A DNA stretch of 64,000 bases from Aquarana catesbeiana (taxonomy: Eukaryota; Chordata; Amphibia; Anura; Ranidae). The stretch is from contig NC_133336.1 in NCBI RefSeq assembly GCF_042186555.1, positions 34,163,082 to 34,227,081 of the forward strand. The letters are read 5' to 3'. Of this stretch, positions 12,150-23,999 are shown piece after piece; positions within the stretch are counted from its first letter, which is position 1, and every line of letters begins with the position of its first letter. A program made the position numbers and the translations under genes. Under the pieces are notes generated by a model, which had not been told where the DNA came from, made no database searches, and worked only from the letters and a program-made list of their open reading frames with translations.

Positions 12150-13857
12150 CAACCACACTGGAATATTGTGTATGCGACCACCTTCCCACTCTATCCTCAA
12201 CTCCCTAACCCACATCTTCAACCTCTCCCCCTCCTCCGGCACCTTTCCTTCCCCGCTCAAACATGCACTGGTTACCCCCATACTCAAAAAACCCTCACTA
12301 GACCCCACCTGTTTTAATAACTTAAGACCTATCTCCCTTCTCCCGTTTGCCTCCAAGCTCATCGAAAGCCTTGTTCATGACCAAATGAGTCGCTACCTCA
12401 CGGACAACAACCTTCTCGACCCCCTACAGTCTGGCTTCCGCCTACAACATTCTACTGAAACTGCCCTACTAAAACTCACCAATGACCTAATAACTGCCAA
12501 AACCAATGGCCACTACTCCATACTTTTAGACCTCTCTGCTGCCTTTGACACAGTTGACCACCTGCTGCTCCTCAGCAAATTACACTCCCTTGGCCTCCGT
12601 GATTCTGCATTATCCTGGTTCTCCTCCTACCTATCTCAGCGCACTTTCAGTGTCACTTACAACTCCATCTCCTCCGCTCCCCTTCCTCTTTCTGTTGGGG
12701 TACCCCAAGGCTCTGTCCTTGGGCCTCTCCTTTTCTCACTCTATACCTCTTCCCTGGGCCAGCTGATGACCTCCCATGGCTTCCAATACCACCTCTATGC
12801 CGATGACACACAGATCTATCTCTCCACTCCTCAACTCACCCCCTATATCTCCTCACGGATCTTAAACTTGCTGAATGACATATCGGTATGGATGTCACAC
12901 CACTTCCTCAAACTTAATCTTTCTAAAACTGAGCTTGTTATATTTCCTCCTTCACGGTCCCCCTCCTGTGACTTCACCATTAATATCAACAACACAACCA
13001 TTGGTCCCTCCACACATGCCAGGGTCCTGGGTGTAATCCTTGACTCTGAACTCTCCTTCAGCCCCCATATCCAATCACTGGCTAAATCCTGCCGCCTTAA
13101 CCTCCGCAACATCTCCAGAATTCGACCCTTCCTGACTAATGATACCACAAAGCAACTTATTCACTCCTTGATTATTTCCCGCCTCGACTACTGCAACTCT
13201 CTCCTTAATGGCCTACCCTTACACAGGCTATCCCCCCTTCAGTCTATTATGAATGCTGCTGCTAGACTAATACACCTCACTAATTGATCCGTGACTGCTG
13301 CTCCTCTCTGCCACTCCCTTCACTGGCTTCCCCTACCCCACCGTATAAAATTCAAAATGCTAACCACAACATACAAGGCCATCCACAACATCGCCCCCAT
13401 CTACATCACCAACCTCATCTGCAGATATCTCCCAAATCGCCCCCTCCGCTCCTCCCAGGACCTCCTGCTCTCTAGCTCCCTTGTTACCTCCTCCCATGCT
13501 CGCCTTCAGGACTTCTCCAGAGCCTCTCCCATCCTCTGGAATTCCCTGCCCCAGTATGTTCGATCAGCCCCTACCCTGTCCACCTTTAGGAGATCCCTGA
13601 AAACTCATTTATTCAGGGAAGCCTATCCCACACCCACATAACTGTCCCTGAGCCACCCCCATCAAATCATTCTTTGCAGCTATTACCTTTTGTACCACCA
13701 CCCCCTCCCTTTAGAATGTAAGCTCTACGAGCAGGGCCCTCCTGTACCTTTTGTATTGAACTGTACTGTAATTGTGTTGTCCCCCTTATACATTGTAAAG
13801 CGCTGCATAAACTGTTGGCGCTATATAAATCTCGTATAATAATAATAATACATATAT
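12150..13857 (+). mobile_element. 5'-truncated L2/CR1-like LINE
   Basis: Contains the reverse transcriptase and C-terminal region of a non-LTR retrotransposon. The 3' tail contains AAAGCGCTGCATAAACTGTT and GGCGCTATATAAA, then an ATA/ATAAT-rich end at 13840-13852, as seen in L2-type elements. The 5' end (endonuclease domain) is missing. A related tail fragment, in reverse orientation, is at 28996-29068. Confidence 0.85.
12166..13641 (+). pseudogene. LINE ORF2 remnant: reverse transcriptase and C-terminal domain
   Basis: The 373-residue ORF matches the non-LTR reverse transcriptase fold in order: LRPISLLPF near residue 53, HSTETALLKLTNDL near 95, the first catalytic aspartate in LDLSAAFDTVDH near 122-133, GVPQGSVLGPLLF near 178, and the YADDTQIYLS catalytic box at residue 211. 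It ends at TGA (13285-13287). The same frame then continues with the conserved C-terminal LHWLPLPHRIKFK and LKTHLF segments to a stop at 13639-13641, so a single nonsense change separates the parts. The N-terminal endonuclease is absent. The product would polymerise cDNA from LINE RNA if active. This copy is dead by truncation and the stop. L2 clade is likeliest, with CR1 or Rex as alternatives. Confidence 0.85.
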
Positions 13858-14121
13858 TGTATATTGTCTCATACTGTTGTAGACTCTTTTCTAGATCGTT
13901 TGAGGTGTGGCTGTATCCCATTGTTCTATTGCTTGTGTCTGCCTTGGGAGTAACCTATTATGGGATGTATATGTCTCTGTGGATTAGCTGTGAGGAGGGA
14001 GGGGGGAATTCCTCCAGCAGCTCTCCCTGTAGATAGGACAGTCTACTGATGAGAAGTTTGAATACTTGTGTCTCTTGTTGCCCCGCCCTGTGTAATTATA
14101 CAAAGGAGGGGGGATTGTCTC

Positions 14122-14393
14122 CCAAGATGACCTCTGCCTTGCTAAAGAAGCTGAGGGTAAAGGTGATGGACTGGCCAAGCATGTCTCCAGACCTAAACCC
14201 TATTGAGTATCTGTGGGGCATCCTCAAACATAAGCTGGAGGAGAGCAAGGTCTCTAACATCCACCAGCTCTGTGATGTCATCATAGAGGAGTGGAAGAGG
14301 ACTCCAGTGGCAACCTGTGAAGCTCTGGTGAACTCCATGCTCAAGAGGGTTAAGGCAGTGCTGGAAAATAATGGTGGCCACACAAAATATTGA
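14122..14393 (+). pseudogene. Tc1 transposase C-terminal remnant
   Basis: Encodes about 88 residues from LLKKLRVKVMDWPS through SPDLNPIEYLWGILKHKLEE to the stop after GGHTKY. The glutamate in NPIEYLW corresponds to the E of the DD34E catalytic triad. Both aspartates and the DNA-binding domain are missing because the 5' part was lost at the LINE insertion. This is part of the element at 11662-14640. The same subfamily is represented by the minus-strand copy at 52487-55660, which keeps the N-terminal half. Confidence 0.85.
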
Positions 14394-14640
14394 CACTTTT
14401 GTGCTCAATTTGGACATTTTCACTTAGGGGTGTACTCACTTTTGTTGCCAGCAGTTTAGACATTAATGGCTGTGTGTTGAGTTATTTTGAGGGGACAGCA
14501 AATTTACACTGTTATACAAGCTGTACACTCACTACTTTACATTGTAGCAAAGTGTCATTTCTTCAGTGTTGTCACATGAAAAGATATAATAAAATATTTA
14601 CAAAAATGTGAGGGGTGTACTAACTTTTGTGAAGTAATGT

Positions 14641-14965
14641 ATATACACACACACACTGTATATATAAAGCTGGTCTGTTTTACACATGAAAAAGAGATCT
14701 AGAAAACCTTTCCTCCCCCTCACAGCTCAGTCTAATGAAGAGAAGACTCACCTTATACATACAGCTGGTGATCTGGGCATGCTGGGGCTTGTAGTGCACA
14801 GGAAGTCAGAGGTGCTCAGGCTCAGATTATCGGGAGTCGGGTGTGCGATTCTCACCTCTCCACCATTCCACGCCACATAAACAGCAGACGGTACAAAGTC
14901 CTTACAGCTCACAATCTAATTTTAGCATCTGAGCTCGGTAATAAAAACTGAGAATCTCCCACATA
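14641..14965. other. Intergenic, short CA/TA run, otherwise featureless
   Basis: A short (AC)n/(TA)n run lies at 14641-14665. The rest, up to the satellite, shows no recognisable gene or repeat end. Confidence 0.6.
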
Positions 14966-17312
14966 CAGAGCCCACCGTACTGTGCGTATTATATAGATCA
15001 TACAGAGCCCACCGTACTGTGCGTATTATATAGATCATACAGAGCCCACCGTACTGTGCGTATTATATAGATCATACAGAGCCCACCGTACTGTGCGTAT
15101 TATATAGATAATACAGAGCCCACCGTACTGTGCGTATTATATAGATCATACAGAGCCCACCGTACTGTGCGTATTATATAGATCATACAGAGTCCACCGT
15201 ACTGTGCGTATTATATAGATCATACAGAGCCCACCATACTGTGTGTATTATATAGATCATACAGAGCCCACCCTACTGTGCGTATTATATAGATCATACA
15301 GAGCCCACCGTACTGTGTGTATTATATAGATCATACAGAGCCCACCGTACTGTGTGTATTATATAGATCATACAGAGCCCACCGTACTGTGCGTATTATA
15401 TAGATCATACAGAGCTCACCATACTGTGCATATTATATAGATCATACAGAGCCCACCATACTGTGCGTATTATACAGATCATACAGAGCCCACCGTACTG
15501 TGCATATTATACAGATCATACAGAGCCCACCGTACTGTGCGTATTATACAGATAATACAGAGCTCACCATACTCTGCGTATTATATAGATAATACAGAGC
15601 CCACCGTACTGTGCGTATTACATAGATAATACAGAGCCCACCATACTGTGCGTATTATATAGATAATACAGAGCCCACCGTACTGTGCGTATTACATAGA
15701 TAATACAGAGCCCACCATACTGTGCGTATTATATAGATAATACAGAGCCCACCGTACTGTGCGTATTATATAGATCATACAGAGCCCACCATACTGTGCG
15801 TATTATATAGATAATACAGAGCCCACCATACTGTGCGTATTACATAGATAATACAGAGCCCACCGTACTGTGCATATTATATAGATAATACAGAGCCCAC
15901 CATACTGTGCGTATTATATAGATAATACAGAGCCCTCCATACTGTGCGTATTACATAGATAATACAGAGCCCACCATACTGTGCGTATTATATAGATAAT
16001 ACAGAGCCCACCATACTGTGCGTATTATATAGATAATACAGAGCCCACCATACTGTGCGTATTACATAGATAATACAGAGCCCACCGTACTGTGCGTATT
16101 ATATAGATCATACAGAGCCCACCATACTGTGCGTATTATATAGATTATACAGAGCCCACCGTACTGTGCGTATTATATAGATAATACAGAGCCCTCCATA
16201 CTGTGCGTATTACATAGATCATACAGAGCCCACCGTACTGTGCGTATTATATAGATAATACAGAGCCCACCATACTGTGCGTATTATATAGATAATACAG
16301 AGCCCACCGTACTGTGCGTATTATATAGATAATACAGAGCCCACCATACTGTGCGTATTACATAGATAATACAGAGCCCACCGTACTGTGCGTATTATAT
16401 AGATCATACAGAGCCCACCATACTGTGCGTATTATATAGATAATACAGAGCCCACCATACTGTGCGTATTATATAGATCATACAGAGCCCACCGTACTGT
16501 GCGTATTATATAGATAATACAGAGCCCACCATACTGTGTGTATTATATAGATCATACAGAGCCCACCGTACTGTGCGTATTATATAGATCATACAGAGCC
16601 CACAATACTGTGCGTATTATACAGATCATACAGAGCCCACCGTACTGTGCGTATTATATAGATAATACAGAGCCCTCCATACTGTGCGTATTATATAGAT
16701 AATACAGAGCCCTCCATACTGTGCGTATTATATAGATAATACAGAGCCCTCCATACTGTGCGTATTATATAGATAATACAGAGCCCACCGTACTGTGCGT
16801 ATTATATAGATAATACAGAGCCCACCGTACTGTGCGTATTATATAGATAATACAGAGCCCACCATAGTGTGCGTATTATATAGATAATACAGAGCCCACA
16901 ATACTGTGCGTATTATATAGATAATACAGAGCCCACCATACTGTGCGTATTATATAGATCATATAGAGCCCACCGTACTGTGCGTATTATATAGATCATA
17001 CAGAGCCCACCGTACTGTGAGTATTACATAGATAATACAGAGCCCACAATACTGTGCGTATTATATAGATCATACAGAGCCCACCGTACTGTGAGTATTA
17101 CATAGATAATACAGAGCCCACAATACTGTGCGTATTATATAGATCATACAGAGCCCACCATACTGTGCGTATTATACAGATCATATAGAGCCCACCGTAC
17201 TGTGCGTATTATATAGATCATATAGAGCCCACCATACTGTGCGTATTATACAGATCATACAGAGCCCACCGTACTGTGCGTATTATATAGATCATATAGA
17301 GCCCACCATACT
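14966..17312. repeat. 37-bp satellite array, about 63 units
   Basis: Perfectly phased 37-bp units starting CAGAGCCCACCGTACTGTGC and ending ATTATATAGATCATA. The main variants are CCG/CCA in the first part and GATCATA/GATAATA at the end of the unit. Unit length does not drift over 2.3 kb. No ORF longer than trivial exists. The array abuts a Tc1 element at its right end. Confidence 0.97.
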
Positions 17313-18466
17313 GTTACAAATAAATATGTGAAAAGTGTGGGGGACATTTCTTTTCAGCCCCTTTACTCTGATACCCCTAACTAAAATCTTGTGGAACCAA
17401 TTGCCTTCAGAAGTCACCTAATTAGTAAATAGATTCCACCTGTGTGTAATTTAATCTCAATATAAATACAGCTGTTCTGTAAAGCCCTCAGAGGTTTGTT
17501 AGAGAACCTTAGTGAACACACCAGACAGATCAGGGATAAAATTGTGGAGATGTTTAAAGTAGGTTATAAAAAAATATCCCAAGCTTTGAACATCTCACGG
17601 AGCTCTGTTCAATCCATCATCTGAAAATGTAAAGAGTATGGCACAAATATGGTATGGTAACAAATCTGGCCTTTATGGAAGAGTGGCAAGAAGAAAGCCA
17701 TTGCTGAAAGAAAGTCATAAGAAGCCTGTTTGCAGTTTGCGAGAAGCCATGTGGAGGACACAGCAAACATGTAGAAGAAGGTGCTCTGGTCAGATGAGAC
17801 CAAAATTTAACTTTTTGGCATAAAAGCAAAATGCTATGTGTGGTGGAAAACTAATACTGATCACAACACCCTGAACACACCATCCCCACCGTGAAACATG
17901 GTGGTGGCAGCATCATGTTGTGGGAATGCTTTTCTTCAGCGGGGAAAGGGAAGCTGGTCAGAGTTGATGGGAAGATAGATGTAGCCAAATACAAAGAAGA
18001 AGAAGAAGAAAACCTGTTAGAGACTGCAAAAGACTTGAGACTGGGGCGGAGGTTCACCTTCCAGCAGGACAACAACCCTATACATACAGCCAGAGCTACA
18101 ATGGAATGGTTTAGATCAAAGCATATTCATGTGTTAGAATGGCCCAGTCACAGTCCAGACCTAAATCCAATTGAGAATCTGTGGCAAGTATTGAAAACTG
18201 CTGTTCACAAACGCTCTCCATCCAATATGACAGAGCTTGAGCTATTTTGCAAAGAAGAATGGGCAGAAATGTCACTCTCTAGATGTGCAAAGCTGTAAAA
18301 AAAATGTTAAAACCGTTTATCGTTTTCCCTGCACTTCACAATTATGTGTCACTTTGTGTTGGTCTATCACATAAAATCCATAAAAAAATACACTTAAGTT
18401 TTTGGTTGTAACATGACAAAATGTGGAAAATTTCAAGGGGTATGAACAATTTTTCAAGGCACTGTA
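17313..18466 (+). mobile_element. Decayed Tc1-like element
   Basis: The right end is intact (GGGGTATGAACAATTTTTC, then AAGGCACTG, TA at 18465-18466). The left terminal repeat is lost or replaced where the satellite begins. Same subfamily as the minus-strand element starting at 51539, whose end reads CAGTGCCTTGAAAAAGTATT. Confidence 0.85.
17537..18298 (+). pseudogene. Tc1 transposase pseudogene
   Basis: The helix-turn-helix part is recognisable but broken by frame changes and stops (17537-17640). A middle segment GLYGRVARRKPLLKE lies at about 17668-17715. The catalytic part runs from VKHGGGSIMLWECFSSAGKG to the stop at 18298. The second aspartate box reads QQDNNPIHTA instead of the usual QQDNDPKHTA, while SPDLNPIENLW keeps the catalytic glutamate. 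The first aspartate box (ATGAGACC at about 17795) is in another frame. Non-functional. Confidence 0.85.
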
Positions 18467-18618
18467 TGTGAGAAGTGTCAGAATTGGCCCGGTTGGCAAG
18501 TGGTTAACATAGGGGAAGATGTTCTGTAGTCCTCAGAGATAGTGGGGAACAATGTAACTGATAAGAGTGCAGTACAGGCAGAGACCAAAAGGGAACAAAT
18601 AGAAGAAGTTCACTGTAA

Positions 18619-19029
18619 TGCCGCGTACACACGAGCGGACTTTACGGCAGACTTTGTCCGGCGTACTTTTCAACGGACTTTCCAACGGACTTTCCGAATG
18701 AACGGACTTGCCTACACACGATCAACCAAAGTCCGACGGATACGTACGTGATGATGATGATGTACGACCGGACTAAAACAAGGAAGTCCACAGCCAGTAG
18801 CCAATAGCTGCCCTAGCGTCGGTTTTTGTCCGTCGGACTAGCATACAGACGAGCGGACTTTTCGACCGGACTCGAGTCAGTCGGACAGATTTGAAACATG
18901 TTTCATTTCTAGGTCCGTCAAACTTTTGAGAAAAAAAGTCCGCTGGAGCTCACACACGATCGAATTGTCCGACGGACTCCGGTTCGCCGGACCAAGTATG
19001 CCGTAAAGTCCGGTCCTGTGTACACGGCA
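18619..19029. mobile_element. Harbinger-like MITE, TGCCGCG subfamily, copy 1
   Basis: Ends TGCCGCGTACACACG and TGTGTACACGGCA are inverted. Flanking triplets are TAA (18616-18618) and TTA (19030-19032), fitting a TWA target site with one change. The interior carries the CAGTAGCCAATAGCT core that is shared with the copies at 38828, 44956 and 57945. No coding capacity. Confidence 0.8.
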
Positions 19030-19198
19030 TTAGGGTTAAAGCGGTAGTAAATTAAAAAAAAACTTTCTCCCTGCAAGATAAAGGCATAATGTGGTAGTAT
19101 GCATCGCTACTATCTCTTACTAAAAGCAGCACACTTTAGCACATTTTACACATTGTTAGTTACACATTTAACCCCTTAATTGCCCTAGATGTAAACCC

Positions 19199-19526
19199 CA
19201 TAGGTGTGTGCAGCCTAATACATTAGGGTGTGCACCCCAAAGCTCAAACACATATGCTTGTATATATACTGGCAGTGTCAGTAGAGCAGTGGACGGTATC
19301 AGTAGGGCAGAGATTGGTATCACTAGGGCAGTGGATGGTGTCAGTAGTTTTTATTTTTATTTTTTACAATTTTATTTTTTGTATTTTTTTTTTTTACATT
19401 TTTTTTAGGAGCCGTGTTAGGGGGTTTTGGTGAAATATTAGGGGTTTAAACAGGGGAAATCTGTACCATACGGGCTGATTAGGGTGTGCCCAGGCACACC
19501 TGGCACACCCTGTGCGCACGCCTATG
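19199..19526. mobile_element. hAT-like MITE with CATAGGTGTG ends
   Basis: Left end CATAGGTGTGTGCAGCC. The right end is the inverse, GTGCGCACGCCTATG. The 8-bp flanks GTAAACCC and GTTAACCC differ at one position, fitting a hAT target duplication. The interior has a small repeat of GGGCAGTGGATGG type and a T-rich tract. The same family member at 52587-54866 carries a huge minisatellite instead. Confidence 0.85.
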
Positions 19527-19742
19527 GTTAACCCCTTCCCAGCCAGTGCCATTAGTACAGAGACAGTGTAAAGTACTGTCACTAATCACTGCATTAGTGT
19601 CACTGGTGATGTCAGTGGAAGTTAGTCAGTCCCCACCAGCGTCAGTTAGTTTCAGATTGGTCGCTGCACTATCACAGCCCCATTATAAGTCGCTGATCGC
19701 CACCATTAGTAGTATAAAATTTTTTTTTAAATTTCCAGTATA

Positions 19743-21375
19743 CAGTGGGGACGGAAAGTATTAAGACCCCCTTAAATTTTTCACTCTTTGTTATATTGCA
19801 GCCATTTGCTAAAATCATTTAAGTTCATTTTTTTTCCTCAATGTACACACAGCACCCCATATTGACAGAAAAACACAGAATTGTTGACATTTTTGCAGAT
19901 TTATTAAAAAAGAAAAACTGAAATATCACATGGTCCTAAGTATTCAGACCCTTTGCTGTGACACTCATATATTTAACTCAGGTGCTGTCCATTTCTTCTG
20001 ATCATCCTTGAGATGGTTCTACACCTTCGTTTGAGTCCAGCTGTGTTTAATTATAGTGATTGGACTTGATTAGGAAAGCCACACACCTGTCTATATAAGA
20101 CCTTACAGCTCACAGTGCATGTCAGAGCAAATGAGAATCATGAGATCAAAGGAACTGCCTGAAGAGCTCAGAGACAGAATTGTGGCAAGACACAGATCTG
20201 GCCAAGGTTACAAAAAATTTCTGCTGCACTTAAGGTTCCTAAGAGCACAGTGGCCTCCATAATCCTTAAATGGAAGACGTTTGGGATGACCAGAACCCTT
20301 CCTAGAGCTGGCCGTCCGGCCAAACTGAGCTATCGGGGGAGAAGAGCCTTGGTGAGAGAGGTAAAGAAGAACCCAAAGATCACTGTGGCTGAGCTCCAGA
20401 GATGCAGTCGGGAGATGGGAGCAAGTTGTAGAAAGTCAACCATCACTGCAGCCCTCCACCAGCCGGGGCTTTATGGCAGAGTGGCCCGACGGAAGCCTCT
20501 CCTCAGTGCAAGGCACATGAAAGCCCGCATGGAGTTTGCTAGAAAACACCAGAAGACCTCCAAGATGGTGAGAAATAAGATTCTTTGGTTTGATGAGACC
20601 AAGATAGAACTTTTTGGCCTTAATTCTAAGTGGTATGTGTAGAGAAAACCAGGCACTGCTCATCACCTGTCCAATACAGTCCCAACAGTGAAGCATGGTG
20701 GTGGCAGCATCATGCTGTGGGGGTGTTTTTCAGCTGCAGGGACAGGACGACTGGTTGCAATCGAGGGAAAGATGAATGTGGCCAAGTACAGGGATATCCT
20801 GGACGACAACCTTCTCCAGAGTGCTCAGGACATCAGACGGGGCCGAAAGTTTACCTTCCAACAAGACAATGACCCTAAGCACACAGCTAAAATAACGAAG
20901 GAGGGGCTTCACAACAACTCCATGACTGTTCTTGAATGGCCCAGCCAGAGCCTTGACTTAAACCCAATTGAGCATCTCTGGAGAGACCTAAAAATGGCCG
21001 TCCACCAACGTTTACCATCCAACCTGACAGAACTGGAGAGGATCTGCAAGGAGAAATGGCAGAGGATCCCCAAATCCAGGTGTGAAAAACTTGTTGCATC
21101 TTTCCCAAAAAGACTCATGGCTGTATTAGATCAAAAGGGTGCTTCTACTAAATACTGAGCAAAGGGTCTGAATACTTAGGACCATGTGATATTTCAGTTT
21201 TTCTTTTTTAATAAATCTGCAAAAATGTCAACAATTCTGTGTTTTTCTGTCAATATGGGGTGCCGTGTGTAAATTAATGAGGAAAAAAAATGAACTTAAA
21301 TGATTTTAGCAAATGGCTGCAATATAACAAAGAGTGAAAAATGTAAGGGGGTCTGAATACTTTCCGTCCCCACTG
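19743..21375 (+). mobile_element. Full-length Tc1-like transposon
   Basis: Ends CAGTGGGGACGGAAAGTATT at 19743 and its inverse ending at 21375 are flanked by TA (19741-19742 and 21376-21377). The terminal repeats extend about 200 bp, including ATTTGCTAAAATCATTTAAG on both sides. At 1633 bp it is typical of Tc1/mariner elements, and it is the best preserved transposon in the window. Confidence 0.95.
20131..21158 (+). pseudogene. Nearly intact Tc1 transposase
   Basis: Start ATG at 20131 gives MRIMRSKELPEELRDRIVAR, the first helix-turn-helix. One base is missing from an A run near 20208-20215 and shifts the frame. The frame resumes with ASIILKWKTFGMTRTLPRAG, then the second paired-like helix region and FDETKIELFG (first catalytic Asp). 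TAG at 20640-20642 replaces the Trp codon expected in WYVWRKPG. The rest is open to 21158: VKHGGGSIMLWGCFS, then QQDNDPKHTA (second Asp) and LDLNPIEHLW (Glu). Asp-to-Glu spacing counts to 34 residues, the DD34E signature. Thus one frameshift and one nonsense codon are the obvious defects. Confidence 0.93.
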
Positions 21376-21377
21376 TA

Positions 21378-22230
21378 TATACCATAGTTTGTAGGTGTTA
21401 TAACTTTCAAGCAACCCAATCTTTATACATTTAGGCCTCATGCACAATGGACATTTTTACAGCTGCTGCCTTCAGGCATTTCCTCAGTCATCGAGGAAAT
21501 GCTTCCTTCCACCTGCAGCAAACTCACAATATCATCTCAGCCTAGGCAAAGTTACTGATTAATGCAGGAGGACGTCTTTTAACTGTTACTGTGAACTGGG
21601 ACATGTCAGGAGTTTATTCATAATGATGGTTCCACTTTCTCAAGGGGCACCAAACATTAGATGTCAGATGTCGCCATACCACAGGGAACAACCACTCAGG
21701 CCCCAGGATTGACGGTTGGGTCAACTTTAGCAGACCTCATAGTCTCTCATAGTCATTGCTAAAGAACATAATTTTTTTATCAAGTTGTTCTGGGTAAAGT
21801 TCCACTTTAAACTGTGCTATAAGAACTGCTTCAGGACACTAATTGGGACCACAAGGACACGATAGGGTAAAAGTTTAAATGCCCCAGCTAAAAATCAAAG
21901 CCTTCCTAGCATGACCATTGTGTACATATTACTAAAGCCGGATATAGCACCCCCCTCAGGACAGTGCCCTGGGTGACCACACTGGTGGCCCACAGAAAAG
22001 GTCCCCTAAGATCAGAACATTTGGGCTAATTTGAAATGATAGCAGAACATTTTGGAGTCCGACAAGTTAATCTGTAATTCTGCAGTCTCTGGGGGCTCCA
22101 GTGGGAGCAGCGACAGACCAGCATTACAAAACGAACAGCAACAATGATATCAGAGATAAATATGTCTCATGTACAATGTATACTGGTGACCTACCTGCTC
22201 TGGTATTTCTCACAGTACCAACTGTGGACA
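21378..22230. other. Intergenic, no recognised feature
   Basis: Mixed-composition DNA. I see no terminal repeats, splice-supported exon or conserved ORF. Confidence 0.5.
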
Positions 22231-23369
22231 GAGATGAAGGGTGCAGGGGAGTTAAAAATCGAGGAGTATAGGGGGAAGAGATCAGGGCGTGCAGGGGTGA
22301 AGAGAGATCAGGGGGTGCAGGGGAGAGATATTTTGGGGGGGGGCAAGGGAGTGAAAGAGATCAGGGGGTGCAGGGGAGAGATATTTTGGGGGGGGGGGGG
22401 GGGGGGGCAAGGGAGTGAAAGAGATCAGGGGGTGCAGGAGAAAGAGATCAGAGAGTGCATCAGAGGGTGAAGGAGAGACAGATCAGGAGGCGCAGGAGAG
22501 CGAGATTAGGGGGTGCAAGGAAGAGAGATCAGGGGTGAAATTATTTTGGAGGGGGGCAAGGGAAAGAAATCAAGAGGTGCAGGAGAGAGAGAGAACGGGG
22601 TGCAGGAAAGATAGATCAAGGGGTGCAAGAGAGAGAGATCAGGGGGTGCAGAGGAGAGAGATCAGAGAGTGAAGGAGAGAAATAAATTGGGAGGGGGCAA
22701 GGGAAAGAGATGAAGGGCTGCAGGAGAGAGAGAGAGATCAGGGGGTGCAGGGGAGAGAGATCGGGGGTCGCAGGGGAGATAATTCAAGAGAGGCAAGGGG
22801 GAGAGATCAGGTGGTGCAGATGAGAGATCAGAAGGTATAGGAAGACAGTGATTAGAGGGTGCGGGGTTTATATTGAGGGGTATCAGGTGTGCAGGGGAGA
22901 TATAGATCAGTGATGTTGGGGAGATAGAGATCAGTGAGTGTAGGGGTGAAAGATATCAGGGAGATGCAGGGCAGATAAAGATCAGAAGAGGGTAAAGTAA
23001 TGAGGGGGTGCAGAGAAGGCAGGTGTTTGGGGTGCTGGGGACCAGGGATCGGCAGTGAGAAAGAAAGGCAACAGTAGTTGGGGGGTGCAGGCAGCAAGTA
23101 GTCAGAGTTGCACCAAGCAGAAGGCAATGTAGTCAGCAAGAACCATGTAATACAGGAAAGGAGAATCAGTTTTCAGGGGTTCAGGAGTGCCGAGAATCAC
23201 AGGGTGACAGAAGATCCACTGGTGAGATTGTGCAGGGCAGCCAGTGTTCAGGGTGGCATGGAGCAGGAGAGAGAAGGGCTTAGGAGATGCAGAGATCAGG
23301 GTTTCAGAAGATGCAGAAATCAGGGAGAGCAGGGGATACAGTGACCAGAAGTGAAGGGGATCCAGGGAT
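22231..23369. repeat. Purine-rich degenerate minisatellite
   Basis: About 1.1 kb in which the + strand is overwhelmingly A/G, built from degenerate units like GAGAGATCAGGGGGTGCAGG (about 21-24 bp). It includes an uninterrupted run of about 20 G at 22388-22407. The ORFs rich in E, R, G and Q are composition artefacts. Confidence 0.85.
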
Positions 23370-23640
23370 CAAAGGTGCAGTAAATCCAGTCATCAGGGGG
23401 TGCAGGGGATCCAGTGATCAGGGGGTACAGGGGATCCAGTGATCAGGGGGTGCAGGGGATCCAGTGATCAGTGGGTACAGGGGATCCAGTGATCAGGGGA
23501 TGCAGGGGATCCAGTGATCAGGGGGTACAGGGGATCCAGTGATCAGGGGATGCAGGGGATCCAGAGATCAGGGGGTACAGGGGATCCAGTGATCAGGGGG
23601 TACAGGGGATCCAGTGATCAGGAGGTACAGGGCAGTAAGG
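23370..23640. repeat. 25-bp minisatellite with GGATCC
   Basis: About eleven units of 25 bp containing GGGATCCAGTGATCAGGGGG, alternating TACAG and TGCAG. It appears to be a homogenised derivative of the preceding purine-rich repeat. Confidence 0.9.
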
Positions 23641-23999
23641 GATCACAAGGTGGATGAAGCTCAGAAGATCTTCTGAACTGCAGATCCAGGGACAGATGGC
23701 TTCTGAGTGAGATGGGAAAATGAAAGACCCACCCCACTGCCCCAGACTGCCTCCTGATTGGTCGCTCAACAACATCTGGACTGCAGTTAACTCTTGGCTG
23801 GCTGTGTATGAGCTGGGAGCGAGGCAACTTTGCATAAAGTTTTCTCTTCTGCCATCAGTATGTGCAATATTTTTACTATTATACAATATCCCCTTCTACA
23901 ACCTCCCCGGCCAACACCAGATGTAATATCCTCTGCAGAGAGACACTCATATCTTACAACACTGGACGGTGTATGACAACACGTAGGAGAACAGTATAT
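23641..23999. other. Spacer without recognised features
   Basis: Includes a short inverted-looking CTGCAGATCC region, but no gene or element ends could be defined. Confidence 0.4.

Larger units (their letters stand above)
11662..14640 (+). mobile_element. Tc1/mariner element interrupted by a LINE
   Basis: The left terminal repeat begins CAGTATCCCACAAAAGT at 11662. The right one ends near 14640 with an ACTTTTGTGAAGTAATG variant. The inner parts of both arms, about 200 bp each (11738-11900 and about 14400-14590), are complementary, including TTGTAGCAAAGTGTCATTTC. Only the 3' part of the transposase remains (14122-14393). Bases 12003-14121 are foreign: an L2-like LINE fragment plus flanking sequence of unknown origin (12003-12150, 13858-14121). 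Confidence 0.85.

Noticed and set aside
14966..17312. Regular short repeats suggesting a CRISPR array
   Set aside because: Units are directly adjacent with no unique spacers, and the context is a vertebrate-type genome. It is a satellite.
22144..22672. Charged, glycine-rich ORFs
   Set aside because: Purely a consequence of the polypurine repeat composition.
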